A DNA stretch of 64,000 nucleotides from positions 83,219 to 147,218 of the forward strand of contig NZ_BBDM01000005.1 of the NCBI RefSeq assembly GCF_001316245.1, in the 5' to 3' direction. How positions within the stretch are numbered: position 1 is the first letter of the stretch; every line of letters starts with the position of its first letter. Positions 20,116 to 30,214 of the stretch are shown piece after piece. The position numbers and the translations under genes were made by a program. Origin of the DNA: Vulcanisaeta sp. JCM 14467 (lineage in GTDB: Archaea; Thermoproteota; Thermoprotei; Thermoproteales; Thermocladiaceae). Under the pieces are notes generated by a model. The model did no database searches. It was not told the origin of the DNA and saw only the letters and a list, made by a program, of their open reading frames with translations.

Positions 20116-20927
20116 GTAGGGCCTGTACCAGGGATCGCCTAGACTTGGTCTCGTTACGCTTGAGGTGTCTCTGACGAATTTCTCGCCGTTCCTAATGGCA
20201 TTGATTAGTAATTGAATATCAAGCGGGAGACTCGGCCCGAAGTGGGCCAGTACGTCGTTTGGAGTGTGTATTAATGGCTTACTTATCCAGCCCGTCTCCT
20301 GCGTTCTGTACTCCTTGGTCTTACTCTCATAAATCACCAACTGTGGGTCTGTCTTATTGATGATGCTTAGGACGCCATCCCTATTCGTAATTAGTTCAAC
20401 GCACTTGAGACCCTTAACGTACCTAATACCAACCCTATCAAGTGCTGATGCTATGTACGAGGCCTCACAGGGTATGACGTAGTCACCCAGGGATAGAACA
20501 ACCAGGGCCCTTTCAAGGTCTATGGAATGCTTCAGTAGGTCCATGTATATTCCCGCGACTCTCCGTGCCTCCTCATCAAGGTCGAGTAGTTCACCAACCA
20601 TTTCGAAGGAGGCCACTATGGCGTTTAGGTTCACTGGCATGGGGATGGCCAGTACGGGTGCTATGTTGCTTAATGGTTCGACTAGCCTTCCCTGGACTGG
20701 GTAGGAGAGTATTATTAGGTCTGGGTTCAATTTCTTAATAGCCTCGATATTTGCTGTGGTGAATGAGCCTATCTTAACCGTCTTCATGGCCTCCCTGGGC
20801 CTATAACTCCAAACATCACTACCAACGATTCTCTCACCGGCGCGATTAGGAATAGGAACTCGGTAATTGATGGGTTTAGACTAACGACCCTGTGCGGAAC
20901 GCCATCCAAGGCCCTGGTCAGAAGCAT
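20110..20927 (-). CDS. Periplasmic-binding-protein-like metal/cobalamin binding protein, one frameshift
   Basis: Helical backbone metal receptor fold (BtuF/FepB type). VVSLNPSITEFLFLIGAGE and IVGSDVWSYRP precede VKIGSFTTANIEAIKKLNPD and LIILSYPVQG. The N-terminal 50 codons are recovered by restoring one base near 20850 and reading from ATG 20927, about 22 bases after CTTATAAGCG. No signal peptide or lipobox is visible, and no ABC permease or ATPase gene is adjacent. This suggests a stand-alone cytosolic receptor or a solute-binding protein of a distant transporter. Confidence 0.78.
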
Positions 20928-21011
20928 CGATATGGGATGCACATCCCGCTTATAAGGATTCCCATCAATGTGCAGTTAAAGAATTTTTACCGGCTCTCTC
21001 CATGTACTCTG

Positions 21012-21061
21012 GTGATGAGCCAGGACTTAAATGATTGGTGATTAAGTCTTCTCGCCACTGA
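21012..21061 (+). ncRNA. Candidate C/D box sRNA (plus strand)
   Basis: Box order and spacing fit an archaeal C/D guide RNA: C box GTGATGA (21012-21018), 12-nt guide, D' ATGA (21031-21034), 3-nt spacer, C' GTGATTA (21038-21044), 13-nt guide, D CTGA (21058-21061). A TATA-like AATTTTTAC at 20982-20990 is about 25 bases upstream. If real it guides 2'-O-methylation of rRNA or tRNA with L7Ae, Nop5 and fibrillarin. The two guides are GCCAGGACTTAA and AGTCTTCTCGCCA; targets were not searched. Confidence 0.55.
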
Positions 21062-21062
21062 A

Positions 21063-21113
21063 TCAGTCGGCTCATAAACAATCACCAATCATCAGCCTAG
21101 CCCTCATCATCAA
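21063..21113 (-). ncRNA. Candidate C/D box sRNA (minus strand), convergent
   Basis: On the minus strand: C box TTGATGA (21113-21107), 11-nt guide, D' CTGA (21095-21092), 6-nt spacer, C' GTGATTG (21085-21079), 12-nt guide TTTATGAGCCGA, D CTGA (21066-21063). It faces the plus-strand candidate tail to tail and shares the D'/C' core ATGATTGGTGATT, which creates a perfect 13-bp inverted repeat. Spacing is less regular than in the plus copy, so confidence is lower. Confidence 0.4.
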
Positions 21114-21168
21114 GGTAATTTCCCAGGAGAAAGATTTATTAGCAGTTTTGCCCCTCCGTGGCTTGATA

Positions 21169-22105
21169 ATGTCATTTGACAAAGTAGGTAAATCGATAAA
21201 GGAATCCAATCAATTAACCACCTCGTATTATGAAAGTGATGATTATTTAAGAGGGATCATTGGTAAATTAATGAGATTAAGTGCAGGCACTAAGGTCGTT
21301 TTTTTGCCGGTGGCTTAAATATGGATTTATGGAGAGCGTGCAGGCAGAGGTCTTACCTACGGGCACGGTAATAATCACCGATTGGACCTCTGAGGTTGAT
21401 TCGTTAATTCACGACCTCATAAATAATGAGGTGGCATTTCTAGATGTTAACGGTCATGTGGAAATACCACTAATGATGTCCCTGGCCAACCAATTAGACC
21501 TGGACCTAGTCTGCGATGTTGCCGGTGATTCCTCACTTATTAATGATGGTGAGGTCATATACCCAAGCCCAATGGTCATGAGAGTTCCCCATTCCAAGGA
21601 AATCATTGAGGAGCCCTATGACGACCTGACACGGTCATTGGCACTAATCATTAAGCGGTTTGATTATTACTTGAATGGTAAGGTCGTTCATGTTGGGGTT
21701 AATGTTAGGTCCCTCGGCATAATGAATGCAATTGTGTTTAGGAACCCGATTGACATCCTCGTAATAACGGATAATAAGTCATCAATAGCTCATAAAATAC
21801 TTGATCCAGGTAGGACTGTGCATAGGGGTTTATCTGCATTGGAGGGTTATTTAATGGATGGTGTGGATTATGCAGTGCTTGTTCATAAGTATACGTATTA
21901 CGAGGTTCACGTGGAGACATTCAATAAGATAATAAGTAGGCCTTATGTTAAGGACTCGGGTTTCGCCATCGTTCCTAACGAGCTTGATTACATAATATTC
22001 CTTAAATGGCCCAGGGCGAACTCACTAATGATGAGGTCGCAAAGCATTACAGATAGGCATTCATTAATTAGTAGTGCCGTTAATTTCATGCTAAATGCCC
22101 GTTAA
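21169..22105 (+). CDS. Hypothetical protein, one frameshift near 21315
   Basis: From ATG 21169 (MSFDKVGKSIKESNQ) the frame runs to a stop after a T7 run; removing one T joins it to the frame ending at 22105, about 311 residues. The protein is acidic and mixed alpha/beta with no membrane segments. Segments such as ILVITDNKSSIAHKI and VHVGVNVRSLGIMNA suggest a Rossmann-like or sugar isomerase (SIS)-like core, but I do not recognise the family. A TATA-like AGATTTATT lies about 33 bases upstream. The next gene is 33 bases downstream on the same strand. Confidence 0.6.
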
Positions 22106-22138
22106 ACATTTATTCCACTAATCAGTACGGCAAGATCA

Positions 22139-22474
22139 ATGTCCCTGGTTTGGGTTTACCATGGCAATGAGTATAGAAGGGCTTCAGACCTAAGCCCTAG
22201 CCAGGTGATGCTCATGATAGATAGCGGGTGCGATGGCGTGAGGCAGTTGATTAATTACGTAATCAATAACGTGCTCTCGGTAGGTAGTTACCGAAGTGTG
22301 AGTGCGAGGATATATCGAGGTAATGATGAGTACTTAGTACACTTTCTAATTAACTTAGCGGGTAGTTCTGAGGAGGTCATTATTTTGGTGTCGAGGAATC
22401 CAGCCGATACATTATTCAATTACTATACGTCAGCATCTTCGGAGAATATTATTGAGTGTAAATATGGTGTATAA
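22139..22474 (+). CDS. Hypothetical 111-residue protein
   Basis: Soluble mixed alpha/beta protein starting ATG 22139 (MSLVWVYHGNEYRRAS). It has IIDSGCDG-like and LVSRNPADTLFNYY segments but no recognised motif. The TATA-like TTAAACATTTATT about 30 bases upstream, inside the short gap after the previous gene, suggests its own promoter. It follows the unknown gene at 21169, and the two could be functionally linked. Confidence 0.55.
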   Translation: MSLVWVYHGNEYRRASDLSPSQVMLMIDSGCDGVRQLINYVINNVLSVGSYRSVSARIYRGNDEYLVHFLINLAGSSEEVIILVSRNPADTLFNYYTSASSENIIECKYGV

Positions 22475-22576
22475 TGAATTAATTATTTTTATTTCGTACC
22501 TATAATTGATAAATGTTATATATAAAGCCAATAAATTATTAAATAATAGGCGTGGAGGGACAATACTTATTAATAG

Positions 22577-24136
22577 GTGCTTAATAAAGCGCTTTTGATG
22601 CCAACGGTATCCTATGGAAAGTTCACCATAGAAATACCTGTCAAGGTTAAGCTTTTTATTGATGGTGAGGAGGTATCCTCAAGCAAGGGTAAAACATTCA
22701 CCAGGGAAAACCCTGCCCAGTTTGACCAGACCATTGCCATTATTGAGGAGGCATCTACGGATGACTTGAACAGGGCTGTTGACCTAGCCAGGGAGGTTTT
22801 TGATAAGGATAAGTATGGTTGGGTCACGAATTATAGGCAGAGGATCAAGGTACTCTATAAGACGGCCGAGATACTTAGGGAGGAGGCTGATAGGATTGCC
22901 GTAACCGTGGCCCTGGAGAATGGAATGCCAATCAGGCAGGCGAGGGCTCATGTACTCGCGGCTGCAGAGATATTCGAGTTCTACGCAGGGTTGGCGGATA
23001 AGATCTACGGAGACTCCATAGTCCTGAGCAATGGTAATGTATCACTGATATTTAAGGAACCGGTTGGTGTCGTTGCGGCTGTTTCGCCGTGGAACTTCCC
23101 AATGACGCAGGCAGCCAGGAAGATAGCACCAGCACTGGCTGCTGGATGCACCGTGATTTGGAAGCCAGCAAGTTACACGCCAATGAGCGCCATGGAGATT
23201 TACAGGGCGTTGACCAAGGCCGGGTTACCCAAGGGCGTTGTGAATGTGATTTATGGACCTGGCGCCACGGTTGGTAATGAGCTGGTTAGGCATCCGAGGA
23301 TCGACTACGTGAGCTTCACGGGTGAGACAACAACGGGTAAACTAATCATGCAGCAGGCCGCGGCTGGTATTAAGAGGATTGGGCTTGAGCTTGGTGGTAA
23401 GAACCCTGGCCTGGTCTTTGAGGACGCCAATATTGAGGAGGCTGTTAGGGCAATAGTCTTTGGTGGTCTCAGGAATACCGGGCAGGCCTGCGGTGCCATT
23501 AGTAGGGTTCTTGTACACGAGGGTGTTCATGAGAAGCTCGTTAATAGACTGGTGGAGGTCGCCAAAGGCTCGTAATCGGTAACCCGCTTGATGACAACAC
23601 GGACATGGGGCCACTAGTGTCCAAGGCACAGGAGGAGAAGGTACTCGGTTACATAGACTTCGGCAAGAAGGCAGGCTTCAAGGTCGCCCTCGACGGCGGC
23701 AAACTAAGCGGTGGCATTTACGATAAGGCTACTTCGTGAGCCCCGTAATCTTCGACGATGTAGACCCGAAGAGTAGGCTAGCCCAGGAGGAGATCTTCGG
23801 CCCAGTCATAGCCGTCATACCATTCAAGACGGAGCAGGAGCAATTGAAATAGCCAACAACGTGATTTACGGACTAACAGCATCAATATTCACCAAAGACC
23901 CAGCAAGGGCATTTAGAGTAGCCAGGAAACTACAGGCAGGCACCGTATGGATAAACGACGCCTACACACAACCAACAGAAGGCATATGGGGAGGGTATAA
24001 AGAGAGCGGTATTGGTCGTGAACTGGGTCTATACGGCCTTGAGGAGTTCCTCGAGATTAAGCAGGTATACATAGACACCACGGGCAGTCTCGACAGACCG
24101 CACTGGAGGACTGTAATGAAGATTGATAAACTATGA
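22577..24136 (+). CDS. NAD(P)-dependent aldehyde dehydrogenase, three frameshifts
   Basis: Aldehyde dehydrogenase superfamily, about 520 residues after joining. The Rossmann region has VGVVAAVSPWNFPMTQAARK, the catalytic Glu region is IGLELGGKNPGLVF, the catalytic Cys lies in NTGQACGAISR, and the C-terminus has EEIFGPVIAVIPF and GGYKESGIGRELG. Breaks near 23573, 23730 and 23848 are each repaired by one base. GTG 22577 or ATG 22598 is the start, after an AT-rich promoter (ATTATTAAATAATAGG). The adjacent DUF779 gene is a common partner of acetaldehyde-type dehydrogenases, but the exact substrate is open. Confidence 0.9.
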
Positions 24137-24266
24137 ACATGATGATTCTCATCAATAAAAATTATAATAATTTTAACTCTATTTGATTATTTATTGAAGA
24201 TATTTCATATTTTTACCCATTAAATGGTCAGTAAGATTTTTAAGTGTGGCCTGTTTATTCGGAATT

Positions 24267-24647
24267 GTGTTGAATGTTAGTGTTGAGTATGGTGATGATG
24301 TTAGGGAGTTAATTAGGAGCATGAGGGAGAAGTATGGTGACATAATAATAATCCTCGGCCACGGGTGCTGCTCACCAACCGAGCCCCAGGTATATAGGGC
24401 TAGTGACTTCATTGTTGGTAGTGATTATGTTGAGGTTGGTAGGGTTGATGGTGTGCCATTCTACATAGAGCGTAACCTGGCGGAGGCCTACAATGGATGG
24501 ATATTGACACTTAAGGTTGAGCCCCTAAACGGCGTTGTTGATGATTCCTTCTCGCTTGATGTTCTTGAGGGTGTTAGGTTGAGGCTTGGTTTTAAGGCGA
24601 TGAAGGTCACGCTGTCGAAGGGATTAAGTATGGAGTTTCCTCAGTGA
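24267..24647 (+). CDS. DUF779 protein, aldehyde dehydrogenase partner
   Basis: DUF779 proteins are small and usually sit next to aldehyde dehydrogenase genes, as here. The signature GHGCCSPTEPQVY (double Cys) and VGRVDGVPFYIERNLAEAY are visible, followed by LTLKVEPLNGVVDDSFSL and LEGVRLRLGF. GTG 24267 fits a TATA-like TTTTTAAGTG about 30 bases upstream; an in-frame GTG at 24246 is possible. The biochemical role is not known; the paired cysteines may bind metal or form a redox site. Confidence 0.8.
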   Translation: MLNVSVEYGDDVRELIRSMREKYGDIIIILGHGCCSPTEPQVYRASDFIVGSDYVEVGRVDGVPFYIERNLAEAYNGWILTLKVEPLNGVVDDSFSLDVLEGVRLRLGFKAMKVTLSKGLSMEFPQ

Positions 24648-24686
24648 TGGGTAGGAAGAATTTTAGACTTAATAATTAATGGTTAG

Positions 24687-25340
<654 letters not shown>

Positions 25341-25471
25341 TGCTGTAATTCGATATTAAAAATAAATTAATAATGACCATAAGCAGAGGATAGGGCTCGA
25401 GAAATAGGCCGAATTTGTTGAGTAAGGTTCAATTACTAAATACTTAAATACCCCCTAAATATTGTTACTTT

Positions 25472-25965
25472 ATGGGTACTGTAAAGGATGAGGATGTGAA
25501 GAGTGAGGTAAAGGGGACGGCCCAAATAATGAACCTGGCAATCAACATAAAGCCGAGTGAGTGCGTGCAGAGGAATTACGGCACTATAACGAAGAACGCA
25601 GTTGATGCATTAATGAGGTTATACCCCGAGTTGAAGGACCAAATAACTGCATGGTTAAATAAATTCACTGAGGTTCAGGAGCCGTTAAGAAGGCCGCGGA
25701 TGCAAAGAACATTGAGCAGTACCTAGATATATGGGCGGTACTCCTTAGAATGCGTTTTAACCTTGGCCTATACGCTGCCCTCTCTGCGTTGCAGGCCATG
25801 GAGACTGTGAAAATGTGTAGTGAGTCTGATGCGAGGTTCTTCATAACAAGGGTGATAATGGCTGGTGCCGTGCCATTTGACCTATACCTAATACTCCTGG
25901 ATTACTTAGGTATGGATCGCACATTCCCACTAAACCTCTACAAGGCGTTACTCGAATCTGAGTAA
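25472..25965 (+). CDS. Hypothetical helical protein, one frameshift
   Basis: ATG 25472 opens a frame that stops at 25726; restoring one base at about 25683 gives VKKAADAKNIEQYLDIWAVL and continuous coding to 25965, about 164 residues. The protein is all-helical, with Cys at NIKPSECVQRN and TVKMCSESDARFF. The TATA-like ACTTAAATACCCC is about 25 bases upstream. Family not recognised; helical repeats of this kind occur in crenarchaeal DUF proteins. Confidence 0.6.
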
Positions 25966-26076
25966 CGCCACAAGTATGCATTTATGCAATCAAACAGTCA
26001 AAAGTAACCTTCAGCTTTATTGGCGTGTATGCCTCATTATTATGTGGGAAATAAATAAAATTGGCTGTGCATTATC

Positions 26077-27246
26077 GTGGGTGTGACGTCTAGGTCATTG
26101 GTGATGGTTGGTGTTCTCATTCCATTCTTAATGAGCGCATACTGCGTGTTTTCAATAACATATTTATTCCCGGAGATTGCAAATGCAATGCACGTTAGTA
26201 TATCAGAATTGTCGTTCGCAGTGACCCTGTCGTTCATTGGTGGTGCAATTGGTGGTGTTGTGGTTGGTATGTTGGCTGATGCCTATGGCCGTAAGGTTGG
26301 CCTGGTCATCTCCATAGTGTTGTTTTCCGTATTCACCATGTTGGCGGGCTTAGCTAGTAATTTATTGGAGTTGTACGCTACCTGGTTCGTTGTTGGGTTC
26401 GGCGTTAACTCCGAGAATGGCATTACGTACCCAGTCATTGCCGAGAATTGGACCAGGGGTAGGGGCTTAATGGGTGGTATTGTTCAGGGTCTCTACTTCA
26501 TTGGGCTAATGATCGACGCCGCGGTTATAAGCCTAATACCCCAGTGGAGACTTGCCCTAATAATCATTGGTGCTTCAAGTCTCGTGCTCTCACTACCCTG
26601 GGTCCTCATCATACCCGAGACGGTTAGGAGGGCAGGCATTACAGGGGTTAAATACGGAGAATTATTCGGCAGAGATTACCTGTTGATCACCATATTTGGG
26701 ACCATACTCGTGGCATCCGCATTCCTACTAACCATACCACTGGTTAGCCTTGCACCAACGTACCTAAGGATCATTGATGCCAAGCCACTGGGCCTATGGC
26801 TCGTGGCCTTACCCATAATTGGTGCGGTGGCTTATGGACTGGCTGGCTATCTATCGGATGTGTTTGGTAGGGATAGGACGTTGATAGCTCTATCCATAAT
26901 CGCCGTGGTTGCCTCGGCACTGCTCAGCACCACCTCGGCCATAACCACACTGAGGTACTCAATACCTTACTCAATGGTCCTGGCCTATTTCTCGAGCTCT
27001 ATCTTCGCCTACCTTGGCATCTGGATGAGTGAATTATACCCAACAAGGGTAAGGGCTACAGCATCAAACTTCGTATTCACCCTGGGCAGAATCCTAGGTG
27101 GTGTAGGCCCCACCCTTGTAGCCATGACCTTCATAGAGAACCTTGGGTTTGGCATTGGTGTTGTGATGATGATATGCTCAGTACTGGCGTTGATATCTAC
27201 GTTGATTTTAAGGAGCGCAGCACGTAGTATTGCCTTAAGGCAGTAG
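26077..27246 (+). CDS. MFS transporter, metabolite:H+ symporter type
   Basis: Twelve-helix major facilitator of 389 residues. The helix 2-3 motif is GMLADAYGRKVGLVIS; the corresponding motif in the second half is GYLSDVFGRDRTLIAL; WMSELYPTRVRATASNFVFTLGR is typical of sugar and aromatic-acid/carboxylate symporters of the AAHS/SHS groups. It imports or exports an organic acid or sugar; the substrate is unknown. Start GTG 26077. It converges with the NCS1 transporter gene. Confidence 0.88.
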   Translation: MGVTSRSLVMVGVLIPFLMSAYCVFSITYLFPEIANAMHVSISELSFAVTLSFIGGAIGGVVVGMLADAYGRKVGLVISIVLFSVFTMLAGLASNLLELYATWFVVGFGVNSENGITYPVIAENWTRGRGLMGGIVQGLYFIGLMIDAAVISLIPQWRLALIIIGASSLVLSLPWVLIIPETVRRAGITGVKYGELFGRDYLLITIFGTILVASAFLLTIPLVSLAPTYLRIIDAKPLGLWLVALPIIGAVAYGLAGYLSDVFGRDRTLIALSIIAVVASALLSTTSAITTLRYSIPYSMVLAYFSSSIFAYLGIWMSELYPTRVRATASNFVFTLGRILGGVGPTLVAMTFIENLGFGIGVVMMICSVLALISTLILRSAARSIALRQ

Positions 27247-28682
27247 CATGATAATTTCCTAACCCTCATGGCCAACAACATGAGTATTAAATATATCAAA
27301 CCGCCGATTAACGCTCCCGTGTACTCAGGCGGTAGGTACCTCGGGAATACCGATGGGGCCATGGTTGGTAGGTAACTCATTAATAGGCTACCCACCACGA
27401 AGGACACGATCGCCGCAATGCCGATATTCCTCAGTGGCTCCCTGGGTATGTCATAGAAGTACCTCCTAACGTCATCCAGCGTATGCACATTCCTCTTCAG
27501 TCTCAGGAACCAGTCAAAGATTAGGATGAAGGTTAGTGGGAATATGGTTAAGCCCACTAGGTTTAGGAAGTTCTCTATCAGCGAGAGTATCCATATTGAG
27601 GCTATTATTGATGCAATACCCAGTATTAAGATTGCCACAGGCTGAGTTAACCTGGCCCTAAACTCGCTCCTGAATCTCCTTATTGCTGGGTCAATTGCCA
27701 CTAGCAAGTCAATGGCAGATGGGTACAGGTTCATGGCATTTGTATGTATTATAGCCAGTGAGGCGCCTAGGGCAGCTATCAAGACCCAAATTGGTGTTGA
27801 TGGTGGGAAGGATAAGGCTGCAATGTTCCAGTTATGGGCGTAGTACTGCCCGGCGAAGCCGAGGATGCCCATTAGGTATATCGGTATTATAATGCCTATT
27901 GGCGTGGCCAAGCCATAGATTATATTCACCCTATCAGCGGGTTTCGCAAACCTCGACGTTGTCGATGTCTTGTAGGCCCATGACAATGCACCGAAGGCCA
28001 GCATTAGGTCTATTGCGGCTCCCCACTGGGCGTTGGGGCTTGGCGTCGTTGACCATAGGGTTGACCAGGATACGTGGTACTGCGTGACTAGGTAGTAAGT
28101 CAGTACTGCGTAGCTGATCAGCAGTATTACTGATGTGTACCTGTAGAAGTACTCAAGCCATTTAAACCCAAGTATTACCAGGAATATTTGTATTGCGCCC
28201 ATTATCACGTACCAATAAATAATCGGCGTATGAGTCACCGCGGCGAGTATTTCCGAACCAACGGCATTGTTCAGCGCGAACCAACCAATATTAATCACCG
28301 TGTATAGTAACGACAGGGCCTGGGCAGTGCCATAACCAAAGGTCTTCCTGGCGATTACCAGGGCCGTCAGTGGTATCTCCCTACCCATCTCAGAGAACAG
28401 TAGCGTGGGTATTACACCAAGTATGAAGGCAAAGGTTATTGCGATCAACATGCCCTTAAGCCCTAAGTTAAAGAGCAGGTAACCAGCCAATGGAGTTGCG
28501 GCAGAGGCCGACGCCATCGCCCAAAATATGAACAAGTTATACGACCTGTACCTCCTCAGCCTTGTTGGTATTGGTAAAACACCTATCGTCTCCAACTCCT
28601 TACCAAACCTGCCAAACTCGGGCAAACCCTTGGCCAATTCCTCCAGCTTCTTCTCATCAAATTCCTCCAGGACCATGGCCAT
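27235..28682 (-). CDS. NCS1-family nucleobase permease, probable frameshift at C-terminus
   Basis: Twelve-helix cytosine/purine/uracil/allantoin-type permease. Visible are PLAGYLLFNLGLKGMLIAI, EMGREIPLTALVIARKTFGY, INIGWFALNNAVGSEILA and LIFDWFLRLKRN. ATG 28682 overlaps the uridine phosphorylase stop (ATGA). The open frame runs on antisense into the convergent MFS gene; one base restored near 27250 gives MRVRKIIMLLP and a stop at 27235, which I prefer. Operon with uridine phosphorylase suggests uptake of uracil or a nucleoside for salvage. Confidence 0.87.
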
Positions 28683-29514
28683 CACCTCTTCAACCACTCT
28701 TTAATCACGTTCATTGTTAGGTGCTTTAGGCCCATGCTTGACTTAATACTGTCCCACTCATACAGTATCCTAACTGCCTCATTTGCCACCCTGATCGCAT
28801 CCTCAACACCTGCATCGGGTACGAACTCATTGGTCTTCCTATTGGCTATGGCCGCCATGACACCACCAGCCCTCGCGCCGTGGACATTGGCTATCGTGTA
28901 TATCGTGGCCGCCTCCATCTCGAAGTTGAGCACATTCATTGAGGATAGCGTGCTCACGATGTCCCTGGACCACGGCGGTTGGTAATCCCCAAAGCCAGGC
29001 CTACCCTGCCCAACGTAGAAGTCCGCGGTCGACGCCGTTAAACCCACGTGATACCTAACGCCGAGCATTTCAGCTGCCGTCACCAGGCTAGCACGACGTC
29101 GTAACTGGCCACGGCTGGGTACTCCGGCATTGCATAGGCGTTGCTTGCTCCGTCTAACCTCACGGCACCCGTGTTTATAATTACATCACCAACCCTAATC
29201 CACTCCTGCAACGCCCCAGTCGTGCCAACCCTAATGAACGTGTTTGCGCCAAGGGTCAACAACTCCTCAATGGCTATGGCAGCCGCGGGCCCGCCAATCC
29301 CGGTGGACACGGCAGATATTGGGGCTCCCTTATACGTGCCCGTGTAAGTCACGTACTCCCTATGCGTGGTTATCGCCCGCGCACTGTCCCAGTACTTAGC
29401 GATCCTAGGCACCCTGTCTGGGTCGCCCGGCGTTAGGACGTATGGGGCTACGTCACCGGGGCCGGCCATTAGGTGGTATACCTTTGTACCAACCGTGGGC
29501 CTCAGCGCGGACAT
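28682..29514 (-). CDS. udp: Uridine phosphorylase / nucleoside phosphorylase, one frameshift
   Basis: PNP/UDP phosphorylase family; cleaves nucleosides with phosphate. VLTPGDPDRVPRIAKYWD, ISAVSTGIGGPAAAIAIEEL, FIRVGTTGALQ, VGLTASTADFYVGQGRP and VLNFEMEAATIYTIANVHG are diagnostic. The break near 29090 (SYDVVLAW, then VTAAEMLGVRYHVG) is one base. Joined length is about 277 residues, the usual length. It is the first gene of an operon with the NCS1 permease. Adenosine or MTA-type substrates cannot be excluded. Confidence 0.92.
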
Positions 29515-29885
29515 TAACCAATAAGGCGATTATAATCTTTAAAGAGTTAACCGATATCTCCGAGTACGGTGGCCTGGCTGGACTATTTGATGAGGTGGTT
29601 AGGGAGTATGGTAGGTCATTCTATAGGAGGGTTGACATGCCCTTCAACAACGGTAAGGAATTCATCAACAGGAATAGGGACACCATAATCAGGAAGCTCC
29701 AGGAACTCGGTGACACCAGGCAGTTAATAACGATAGACGGCGTGAAGGTAATCTTCAACGACAACTCCTAAGTCCCAATCAGGGGCAGCGGGACAGAACC
29801 AATCATTAGAATCTACGCCGAAGCCCCAACCCAAGAAAGACTAAACCAAATAATCAACCACACAACCACCCTAATCAAACCCTAA
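29515..29885 (+). pseudogene. C-terminal fragment of phosphomannomutase/phosphoglucomutase
   Basis: Only the last about 120 codons of an alpha-D-phosphohexomutase are present. LSEYGG-like DISEYGGLAGLFDEVV, VDMPFNNGKE, then after a one-base break at about 29770 the phosphate-loop motif VPIRGSGTEPIIRIYAEAP, ending KP at 29885. The N-terminal three domains are missing: the reading enters directly at the divergent udp start codon. It lies immediately left of the CRISPR leader, so a rearrangement probably left this remnant. Confidence 0.8.
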
Positions 29886-30214
29886 CAAAGACACGAAGCC
29901 ATGCACTGAAGAATATTTAGCGTGCACGAAATCGTGCATGCAATTTTAAGCATTTCCTTTGCGGAGTTGAACGCATCAATGTTCGTATAGAGTGCATGGT
30001 ACCGTGCACACATTCCGTTTTACATTGTATAAATTACCATTAGAACAAACACGATATTTAGAAGTTGAATTGATCGTGGGAACAACAATTCAATTCCAAA
30101 TACAAATCGTGAGAACAAACACGGTTCGTGAAGATTAGGAGTAGAAAGATGTTCTAATGGAAGCAAAACACGAAGAAGAAAAACTTATAAAGGGACAAAT
30201 AAACCAGCGAACCA
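29886..30214 (+). promoter_or_regulatory. CRISPR leader
   Basis: AT-rich, non-coding 330-base region directly before the first CRISPR repeat. It contains an inverted repeat TGCACGA-AA-TCGTGCA (29923-29938), a near-palindrome TGCATGGTACCGTGCA near 29992, and a repeated motif GAACAAACACG (near 30043 and 30114, with a related form GGGAACAACAATTC near 30077). A TATA-like CTTATAAAG at about 30184-30192 lies about 26 bases before the first repeat, so transcription should begin at the array. Confidence 0.75.

Noticed and set aside
21015..21092. Pseudoknot or riboswitch formed by interleaved inverted repeats
   Set aside because: The repeats are better explained by two convergent C/D box sRNAs that share a core.
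27009..27234. C-terminal extension of the NCS1 permease frame antisense to the MFS gene
   Set aside because: The tail has no permease character and overlaps a well supported gene; a one-base repair gives a normal stop at 27235.
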